Of a stretch of 64,000 bases of DNA, positions 57,828-64,000 are shown in pieces. The stretch covers positions 711,810 to 775,809 of the forward strand of contig CANLOY010000002.1 of the NCBI GenBank assembly GCA_947493005.1. Reading direction: 5' to 3'. How positions within the stretch are numbered: position 1 is the first letter of the stretch; each line of letters begins with the position of its first letter. Source of the stretch: an uncultured Roseivirga sp. GTDB lineage: Bacteria; Bacteroidota; Bacteroidia; Cytophagales; Cyclobacteriaceae. Under the pieces are notes generated by a model. It saw only the letters and a program-made list of their open reading frames with translations. It ran no database searches and was not told the DNA's origin. A program made the position numbers and the translations under genes.

Positions 57828-60050
57828 ATGCAAAAAACCGGATTACTCTGCCTCATTCTTTTACTGTTTTCGTGCACAATAGCCTTAGGTCAAAACCGAA
57901 AGCAAGTCCGTATTCAGCAGGCAACTGATAAAATAGTACTGGATGGCCTTCTTGATGAACAATCATGGCTAAATGCAGACCTGGCCTCTGATTATGCCCA
58001 GAACTTCCCCAGTGATTCAATTGCTGCACAGGCCATTACCGAAATGAGATTCACTTATGACGACAAGTTTTTATACATAGGTGCAAAAATGTATAACACA
58101 GGATCTACTGAATATGTCACTCCTTCCCTGAGGCGAGATTTCAGAGGGGGAGGTAATGATATGTTTGTGGTTCATTTCGACACTTTTGATGACCAAACCA
58201 ATGCATTTCAATTTGGTATCAACCCATTTGGAGTTCGAAGAGAAGGGTTAATTTCTAACGGAGGCGGTAACCGTGGTGATTTGTCTCTGGATTGGGAAAA
58301 CAAATGGTACGGAGAAGCAACTCAACATGATGGATACTGGATGGTAGAAATGGCGATTCCTTTTAAGAGCATAAGGTTTAAGGAAGGAAGTACTGTATGG
58401 AATATTAACTCTTATCGAATAGATAGTAACACAGGAGAACGTTCTACCTGGAATCCCATACCAAGAAATTTTGTACTGTATTCTTTAGCCCACACGGGAC
58501 AACTTATCTGGGACAAACCCTTGAAAAACCCAGGAGCCAATATTGCAGTAATTCCTTACCTATCAGGCAATGCTAATGCTGCAGGTGGATATACTCCTTC
58601 AGGGCAAGCTACCGAAGTTCCTAGAACCTCGAATGAGTCTGGAGATTTTGGTTTTGATGCAAAAATAGGGTTAGGGCCGGCCATGAACCTGGACCTTACT
58701 GTTAACCCTGATTTCTCCCAAGTTGAAGTTGACAGACAGGTAACCAATCTGGATAGGTTTGAAATTTTCTTCCCTGAACGTAGGCAATTCTTCCTTGAGA
58801 ATGCCGATTTGTTCGGACAATTTGGACAAGACGGTCTTAGGCCATTTTTCTCAAGAAGAATTGGTGTTTCCAGAGATGAGACAACAGGAACAAATGTTCA
58901 AAATAAAATTAATTTCGGGGCGCGACTCAGTGGAAAACTTAACAATAACTGGCGAATAGGCGTCTTAAACATACAAGCTGCCGAAGAAGAGGACATTAAC
59001 TTACCTCAGATCAACTATACCGTTGCAGCACTTCAAAGAAAAATATTTAGTAGATCCAACATTGGATTGATATTTATCAACAAGCAAGACTTTAAAAACG
59101 AGAGTGGAACAACTTTTAACCAGTTCAATCGGGTACTGGGTATTGATTATAACCTGGCTTCTGCAGATAATGTCTGGAATGGTAAACTCTTCTATCATCA
59201 GTCTTTCGATAAATCAGATTCTGACAACGCCTATGCAAGTGCCGCTAGCCTTACTTATTCTACTGTAGATTGGAGAGTTGAAGCACTGGTGCAAAAGGTC
59301 GGGGATAACTACAATCCTGAGGTTGGCTTTGCCAGACGAAGAAATTTTGAAAGAGGTAGTTTAGAAGTAAGAAAGAATTTTTATCCTAAACGAGGTATTT
59401 TCCAGCAAGTCAACCCATTTGCCAGTGTTGATGTTTTCCGGAATGAAATCAATGGTACTACAGACTCACAGATAAGTATTGGAGCAGGTGGACAACTTCA
59501 GAGCACAGGTCGATTTGAATTGAGCCTTGAACGCAATTTCATCTATTTGTTCAGTGACTTTGATCCAACACGAGAAGGAAATGCAAAGCTTCCGCAAGGA
59601 ACTGATTATACTTTCACCAGTCTGCAGGGCAATATTAACTCCAATACGCGTAAGAAAATGTACTATAGCTTGAGAGGGAGTTACGGAGAATACTTTAACG
59701 GAGACAGGTTCAGTATTGGTGGCAACCTGAATTACCGCTTTCAGCCATATGGATTAGTAAGTCTAAACCTTAATTATAATAATATAAGACTTCCAGACCC
59801 TTATGGCGATGCGGATATTTTACTGATAGGCCCCAGGTTTGATATTACCTTTTCAAAATCTCTGTTCTGGACAACGTTCATCCAGTACAATAGTCAGATT
59901 GACAACTTAAACATCAACTCAAGACTACAATGGCGATTCAAACCTGTATCAGACATATTTGTCGCCTATACAGACAACTACTTCCCGGATGATTTTGTAA
60001 ATAAGAATCGAGCCCTAGTGATCAAAATTACGTATTGGCTGAACCTTTAA
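57828..60050 (+). CDS. DUF5916 outer-membrane-type protein with CBM9-like N-terminus
   Basis: 740 residues from the ATG at 57828 (signal peptide MQKTGLLCLILLLFSCTIALGQ). The N-terminal domain (about 30-220) looks like a carbohydrate-binding family 9-like module (KIVLDGLLDEQSWLNADL, WMVEMAIPFKSIRF); the remainder contains DUF5916 repeats: VNPDFSQVEVDRQVTNLDRFEIFFPERRQFFLENADLF, and then beta-strand-rich sequence ending in an aromatic-rich strand (INYWLNL-type), consistent with an outer-membrane beta barrel. Role unknown. Starting at 57753 would add 25 non-signal residues. Confidence 0.88.
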   Translation: MQKTGLLCLILLLFSCTIALGQNRKQVRIQQATDKIVLDGLLDEQSWLNADLASDYAQNFPSDSIAAQAITEMRFTYDDKFLYIGAKMYNTGSTEYVTPSLRRDFRGGGNDMFVVHFDTFDDQTNAFQFGINPFGVRREGLISNGGGNRGDLSLDWENKWYGEATQHDGYWMVEMAIPFKSIRFKEGSTVWNINSYRIDSNTGERSTWNPIPRNFVLYSLAHTGQLIWDKPLKNPGANIAVIPYLSGNANAAGGYTPSGQATEVPRTSNESGDFGFDAKIGLGPAMNLDLTVNPDFSQVEVDRQVTNLDRFEIFFPERRQFFLENADLFGQFGQDGLRPFFSRRIGVSRDETTGTNVQNKINFGARLSGKLNNNWRIGVLNIQAAEEEDINLPQINYTVAALQRKIFSRSNIGLIFINKQDFKNESGTTFNQFNRVLGIDYNLASADNVWNGKLFYHQSFDKSDSDNAYASAASLTYSTVDWRVEALVQKVGDNYNPEVGFARRRNFERGSLEVRKNFYPKRGIFQQVNPFASVDVFRNEINGTTDSQISIGAGGQLQSTGRFELSLERNFIYLFSDFDPTREGNAKLPQGTDYTFTSLQGNINSNTRKKMYYSLRGSYGEYFNGDRFSIGGNLNYRFQPYGLVSLNLNYNNIRLPDPYGDADILLIGPRFDITFSKSLFWTTFIQYNSQIDNLNINSRLQWRFKPVSDIFVAYTDNYFPDDFVNKNRALVIKITYWLNL

Positions 60051-60448
60051 CGTAAGATTGTGAACTCATGATCCATTTCTGCGCTCAAAGAACCTGCAAC
60101 AGAGCAATACTTAGTAGCCGCCAGGTGTCCAAGCTTTTCAAATTCCTCCTGTTTAACATCAGGAGAATTCAGTTTGAAATGAAGCTTAATATGGGTAAAT
60201 CCTCTTGGGTGTTCGTCTCTTCTTTGACCCTCTGCCTCAACGGTTAAATTATTAACTGTACGTCTTCTTTTCTTCAACATTTGCACCAAATCCACTGAGG
60301 CACAGCCTGCTAGAGCAGACAATAATAGTTCAGTAGGAGATTGCCCTTTCTTCTCCTCGGCAGCCCTCATATCAATATGTACTCTATTGCCGTTTGGATT
60401 AACAGCTTCAAATTCATAATCCCCTAGTAACGTGGTAGTTGTCTTCAT
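60047..60448 (-). CDS. OsmC/Ohr-family peroxiredoxin-like protein
   Basis: 133 residues. Two redox cysteines are visible, in AGCASVDLVQML (about 50-61) and in ATKYCSVAGSL (about 113-123), as required for thiol-based hydroperoxide reduction. The domain organisation is OsmC-like (YhfA subgroup), with the RAAEEKKGQSPTELLLSALAGC opening. Its stop shares TTAA with the convergent DUF5916 stop. Alone, with its own promoter. Confidence 0.9.
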   Translation of the reverse strand: MKTTTTLLGDYEFEAVNPNGNRVHIDMRAAEEKKGQSPTELLLSALAGCASVDLVQMLKKRRRTVNNLTVEAEGQRRDEHPRGFTHIKLHFKLNSPDVKQEEFEKLGHLAATKYCSVAGSLSAEMDHEFTILR

Positions 60449-60471
60449 ATTGTAAAAAATTATTCAGTATT

Positions 60472-60505
60472 CAAATTTAGTTGAATTATATGCCTAACCA
60501 CACAA
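60472..60505 (-). promoter_or_regulatory. Promoter for the OsmC-like gene
   Basis: On the minus strand: TTG (60505-60503), 23-base spacer, TAAATTTG (60479-60472). The spacing is at the long end. Leader of about 17 bases to the ATG at 60448. Confidence 0.45.
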
Positions 60506-60555
60506 TATGAAAATAAGTTTCACGGTTTTAGGCCTGAACTCAAAACCTAAGAACC

Positions 60556-61572
60556 ATGCGACAGTCAAAACTCTATTTATCTGTTTTAGCAATACTTTGT
60601 ACCCTAATCTGGTCTTGCGGAAGCGATGATTCCGAAAACCTAAGTCTATCGGTCACTATCGAAAATCAGTTTGTGAACTTACCATCTAATGTTTCCATTT
60701 TTTTTCGCGTAGAAGACACTAAAGGAAACGGGGTTGCCGGCCTGAATGAAAGCGACTTTGTGATATATGAAAACGGTGCTGTTATTTCAGAATTTGAAGC
60801 GACCAGAAAAATACAACCCAACGAACAGGTTTTTGATTACCACATTACACTACTGTTAGATTTAAGTGGAAGCGTGTTAGGTGGCGAAAACCTTACTGGT
60901 CTAAAACAAGCTGCCAAAAGCTTTATTGATGAAGTTGTTCCAACGCAAGACAAGGCCTCAGCACAAGCTGTGAAAATGGATATCTGGTGGTTCGATGGCG
61001 CTGAAAACATCAAGCAATTACAAGCAGTGTCAACCAGTGCATCAGTACTTAAGACTGCCATAGATAATATTTCTCCTCAAATGAGCTCTGACAATTCCAC
61101 TAACCTATATGGTGCAGTGATACAAGGGATAGAAGTTGCTACTCAAAAATTAACGCAAACCCGTAACCTGGATGAAATTGCATCTAGCGCTGTAGTAGTA
61201 TTTACCGATGGAACCGATCAGGCAAATCGTAATACCAAAGGTCAGGCTTTAGGTGCTGTAGCCAATGCCGACAAAGACATTTCAATATACACTATAGGCT
61301 TGGGTGGAGAAATTGACGAACAAGTGCTGAGGGAAATCGGTAAAACGAGCTTTGTATCAGCCGCTAACATTGGTGAGCTGTTAGATAGCTTCAAAGAGAT
61401 CGGAGATTTAATCAATGGAAGGGCAAACAGCTACTATCTACTCGAGTACTGTTCACCCAAACGTTCTGGTAACAATCAATTGACCATAGAAGTTACTAAA
61501 GGCGCCTTGGTTGGTAGAGCAAACACACTGTTTGATGCTTCTGATTTTAACGGAAGCTGCAGTTTACAATAA
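60556..61572 (+). CDS. VWA-domain lipoprotein
   Basis: 338 residues; signal peptide MRQSKLYLSVLAILCTLIWSC, a lipobox-type Cys21. About 28-85 is an Ig-like (CARDB/FNIII-like) part (VSIFFRVEDTKGNGVAGLNESDF), then a von Willebrand A domain (about 90-300) with MIDAS LLLDLSGS (DxSGS), a Thr at NLYGAV and the Asp of VFTDGTD. Metal-dependent adhesion or scaffold is expected. Outer-membrane lipoprotein probably. No near relative recognised in the window. Confidence 0.85.
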   Translation: MRQSKLYLSVLAILCTLIWSCGSDDSENLSLSVTIENQFVNLPSNVSIFFRVEDTKGNGVAGLNESDFVIYENGAVISEFEATRKIQPNEQVFDYHITLLLDLSGSVLGGENLTGLKQAAKSFIDEVVPTQDKASAQAVKMDIWWFDGAENIKQLQAVSTSASVLKTAIDNISPQMSSDNSTNLYGAVIQGIEVATQKLTQTRNLDEIASSAVVVFTDGTDQANRNTKGQALGAVANADKDISIYTIGLGGEIDEQVLREIGKTSFVSAANIGELLDSFKEIGDLINGRANSYYLLEYCSPKRSGNNQLTIEVTKGALVGRANTLFDASDFNGSCSLQ

Positions 61573-61574
61573 GT

Positions 61575-62243
61575 CTAGTCCAAAGGTTGAGCTGGGAGCC
61601 ATTGATAATGAATAACCTCATTGACACTAAAAGCTCCCAGCAATTTTGCTGAATCAAAAAAATTAGTTTCAAATCCAACACAACTCACTGGCTCAATTGG
61701 CCATTTTTCTCTTTGAATGCGAGTGCAGACTAACTTGTCATTGTCGACCGCATATGCTCTATCTATGCATTGAATAGTAGTTTTCAGTTTCTCATCTGAT
61801 TTACATCGTTTTCTACTCAAGTGATATCTGATGTATTTATCTGATTGCCATAAATCAAACCCGTGGACATCGTGAATTTTAGCTTTCGATAGTTTATAAT
61901 GACTTAATAGGTTGCCACTCCATACCACAAAAGGCTTATTGGTAAACGATTTCAAAAAATAGATTCCTTTTGCCTTTCCTTTGCTCCATTCAGAGTCATC
62001 TACCAGTAGCCTGAAAGCCACGTGTTGGTAATCCAAAGAAAACAAATCTGGAAAAGCTTTTATGGTCATATGCTTTAAGTTCACATTTACCATGGAGATA
62101 ATTGCTTTCCCATCGAAGTTCCTGACTTTGATTTGTTGAGGCACCATTGGTAACACCTCATCCAGGTCTACACTAAAATTTATCAGTTTAACCTTATGTA
62201 ATTCGCCAGAATAAATCACAGGAATTCTCTTTAAAAAGCTCAT
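61575..62243 (-). CDS. DUF2071 (YqjF-like) protein
   Basis: 222 residues, soluble. Contains VDLDEVLPMVPQQIKVRNFDGKAIISMVNVNLKHM and FRLLVDDSEWSKGKAKGIYFLKSF, the acetoacetate-decarboxylase-like beta-barrel pattern of DUF2071; enzymatic role not shown. The gene shares four bases with the DCC protein gene upstream and lies at the end of a four-gene operon with two membrane proteins. It converges on the VWA lipoprotein with a 2-bp gap. Confidence 0.8.
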   Translation of the reverse strand: MSFLKRIPVIYSGELHKVKLINFSVDLDEVLPMVPQQIKVRNFDGKAIISMVNVNLKHMTIKAFPDLFSLDYQHVAFRLLVDDSEWSKGKAKGIYFLKSFTNKPFVVWSGNLLSHYKLSKAKIHDVHGFDLWQSDKYIRYHLSRKRCKSDEKLKTTIQCIDRAYAVDNDKLVCTRIQREKWPIEPVSCVGFETNFFDSAKLLGAFSVNEVIHYQWLPAQPLD

Positions 62244-63094
62244 AGCACAGGTATTTTAAGTTGAAGGAACAGAAGTATGGCCGTAGTCTGAAGACTAAAA
62301 AACCATAAGAATGTCCATACCTGAGAAACCCTCATAAATCGTACCCGTTTTATGTGCATCCGTAGCATTAACCCACTGCTTGCAAGTACATTAATAAGCG
62401 ACAGCACCTTGAGACCAGCTACCGAAATGAATGGAGACAATACAATGGTAGGAATCAGGACTAAGACACCAGTTATCGCAATCAATGTCAAATGGCGAAA
62501 GTAATCTCGGTAATCATCTTTCTTCATTGCAAGAAAACTGATCAGACCTTGCAGCACCCATCCACTCCCTACTATCAAGAGCATCTGTAAACCTGAAGTT
62601 AAGGCACTTCCTTGAAAAACAGGAGCCATCATCCAACCGAAAGCAAAGCTCATCAACAGTGATATTATTACTCCTATGCCCACCCATCTCCTGAAATATT
62701 GCCTCACAAAAGGAGGGTCACAATCACATGAGAAGGTCTTATTTCGGGGAAACAAAAAGTATCGGTTGTATGAAATGGCATGATAGAAAAACTCTAAAAA
62801 TTTGAACACCCAACCTCCTTTTCGAATGTGCCTTAGCCAATTGATTTTCTCGGAGAATATTTTCAATATGCCTTCAAGGCCATAGGAGGTCTCATTTGTG
62901 CTTTCGTCAATCAATGCCATCTCATATTTGAAATGCTCGGGATCCACTTTTGCGAACAACCTATCGTCTAGTTGGTGATAATTGAGACACTTCGAATCAG
63001 GAAACACTCCCATCTTCACAAGCAATCGTTTTGAATTCATACAGAGTCCACAATTCCCATCGTAGACAATCCATTTATTTGCTAAAACATCCAT
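62240..63094 (-). CDS. DCC-family thiol-disulfide oxidoreductase-like membrane protein (DUF393)
   Basis: 284 residues. The N-terminus has the DCC signature YDGNCGLCMNSKRLL (about 9-24, CxxC) with a thioredoxin-like fold to about residue 130; the C-terminal half adds four membrane helices. Fusion of DUF393 with a membrane domain is common. Overlaps the DUF2071 gene by an ATGA-type junction; the membrane-protein genes precede it on the strand. Confidence 0.85.
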   Translation of the reverse strand: MDVLANKWIVYDGNCGLCMNSKRLLVKMGVFPDSKCLNYHQLDDRLFAKVDPEHFKYEMALIDESTNETSYGLEGILKIFSEKINWLRHIRKGGWVFKFLEFFYHAISYNRYFLFPRNKTFSCDCDPPFVRQYFRRWVGIGVIISLLMSFAFGWMMAPVFQGSALTSGLQMLLIVGSGWVLQGLISFLAMKKDDYRDYFRHLTLIAITGVLVLIPTIVLSPFISVAGLKVLSLINVLASSGLMLRMHIKRVRFMRVSQVWTFLWFFSLQTTAILLFLQLKIPVL

Positions 63095-63139
63095 GATAAA
63101 GTTTGTTTAACCCGGATCTGAACGATCCGGGTAATTGAT

Positions 63140-63496
63140 TTACGCTAGTCTGTTTTTAGCTCTTTTTCTCATTTCAAAGAGTACAAACAGGTTGAAAAAG
63201 TGCATACCACCTAGAATCAGAATGATAGCACCGACACTTCTACTCAACTTCCTCATCATAGAAGCCAAATCGACTACATTGCCCATATTGTCTAGTATAT
63301 AAACAGCGTAGCCAATGTTAATCAGATAAAAGCCCACTACTAAAAGTTTGTTAACACTAGCCGCCAGGAGTTCATCTCCATGGAATATTTCCAACAGGAA
63401 TACTTTTCCATTGTTAAACAGCGTACGTGCTACCCAAATGGTAAGTGAAATGGTTAGCACCAAATAGAGGGAGTAAGATAAAACAGTGTAGTTCAT
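63140..63496 (-). CDS. Four-helix membrane protein
   Basis: About 118 residues from the ATG at 63496 (MNYTVLSYSLYLVLTISLTIWVARTLF); reading from 63592 adds 32 non-native residues. Three or four membrane helices, C-terminal RKRAKNRLA. Preceded 4 bp away by the next membrane protein, and 45 bp upstream of the DCC gene. Unknown family. Likely part of the same operon. Confidence 0.65.
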   Translation of the reverse strand: MNYTVLSYSLYLVLTISLTIWVARTLFNNGKVFLLEIFHGDELLAASVNKLLVVGFYLINIGYAVYILDNMGNVVDLASMMRKLSRSVGAIILILGGMHFFNLFVLFEMRKRAKNRLA

Positions 63497-63500
63497 GATT

Positions 63501-63908
63501 TTAAAATTTAGGGTTAGTAATGATTGGAAAAGCCTTATTTGACTTTCTCCATTTATGAATTCTCCTAACCAACATGTATTGGTATAGGGCAATTAACCAA
63601 GGGATGCACCACAACCAGAAATAGTAAGCGCCAATTGTAGTTTCTGATTGATTTAGAAAATAGAGGACTATGAAATAAGCCACAGTAATGATCCAGTACA
63701 TTCTCCAGCTATCATAAAATTCAGACTTCTTCTTCTTGATTAAGAAGTTTACTGCGGTAATCAGCTGAACAATTCCTACAGGAATTAGAAGAGGAATTGT
63801 AAAGAAGAGCCAACCTAAATCATTAGACAAGAATGCTCCAAAAGCAATTAAACAGATCAAACACAGTACTAAATGATGCCAGGTCATATATTCTTTTAAA
63901 TTTTCCAT
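63501..63908 (-). CDS. Membrane protein, unrecognised
   Basis: 135 residues, with four membrane helices (LVLCLICLIAFGAFL, LFFTIPLLIPVGIVQLI, YWIITVAYFIVLYFL, YYFWLWCIPWLIALYQYML). No signal motif beyond that. First visible gene of the operon; it may be the true first gene because the 92 bp upstream have no ORF. Function unknown. Confidence 0.62.
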   Translation of the reverse strand: MENLKEYMTWHHLVLCLICLIAFGAFLSNDLGWLFFTIPLLIPVGIVQLITAVNFLIKKKKSEFYDSWRMYWIITVAYFIVLYFLNQSETTIGAYYFWLWCIPWLIALYQYMLVRRIHKWRKSNKAFPIITNPKF

Positions 63909-64000
63909 ACTTATTTAATTTTCAATAATTTTTGAAAGTTAATTTGCAAATTTTTTTACCTCATCATTTTCATCAAAACCTGAAAGAACCAGTTCTTATC

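Noticed and set aside
1..64000. tRNA, rRNA, riboswitch, insertion sequence, phage and CRISPR signals
   Set aside because: No cloverleaf-type or GGTTCGAATC-like sequence, transposase, integrase or spacer array was recognised by eye; a covariance-model scan would be needed to exclude small RNAs.

Overview
The window looks like a chromosomal segment of a Bacteroidota bacterium, most likely a marine-type Cytophagales (Roseivirga/Fulvivirga/Reichenbachiella-like). This is inferred from low-GC, AT-rich spacers, promoter elements of the Bacteroidota type (TTG, then TAnnTTTG), a type IX secretion substrate with a gliding-type C-terminal domain, LytS/LytTR two-component pairs, Bacteroidota-type arginine decarboxylase, menaquinone synthesis (menA) and cbb3 oxidase assembly genes. 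Genes are tightly packed with many ATGA overlaps. I see no rRNA, tRNA, CRISPR array, phage or classical insertion sequence. Layout: 1-5221 holds a micro-oxic respiration block on the minus strand (universal-stress-like protein, ccoI, ccoS, hemN running off the left edge), beside an Fnr-like regulator gene; the spacer between them carries two FNR-like dyads 22 bp apart next to a -7 element. 5285-10595 holds menA and an arginine group (argS, arginase, and divergent arginine decarboxylase). 10610-16552 is a mixed set of small redox and housekeeping genes (ArsC-like, aldo/keto reductase, bacillithiol-transferase-like, VOC, FGE-like, ASCH, DUF819) and a pair of short exported orphans. 16554-19557 is a translationally coupled LytTR regulator/LytS kinase/lipoprotein operon in which the lipoprotein contains four exact 35-residue repeats. 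19717-26371 holds a heptanucleotide tandem repeat, a HAD phosphatase, a GT2 glycosyltransferase, a LolC/E-type permease, a NamZ-like muramidase, fmt, folA and an SDR. 26429-30717 holds PaaN, a GIY-YIG nuclease bounded by inverted palindromic repeats, and a second LytS/LytTR pair. 30902-38457 holds a serine beta-lactamase-fold protein, an AI-2E-family permease, an M20 peptidase, DUF2750, VOC and alcohol dehydrogenase genes. 38454-44493 holds an AhpD-like protein, three tandem exported DsrE-like paralogues, a TetR regulator with a perfect 20-bp operator in its own promoter, overlapping fabF, and two lipoproteins. 44781-51107 holds metZ, cinA, a 2-oxoacid dehydrogenase E2 gene and a T9SS beta-propeller protein. 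51359-63908 holds cupin, GNAT, bioD-bioA-lipoprotein, a hybrid histidine kinase, DUF5916, OsmC, a VWA lipoprotein and a terminal operon of two membrane proteins, a DCC-family protein and a DUF2071 protein. The observations most worth checking are the palindrome-bounded GIY-YIG unit (28372-28782), the paired FNR-like sites (4470-4509), the 35-residue repeat lipoprotein tied to a LytTR system, and the triple exported DsrE cluster.
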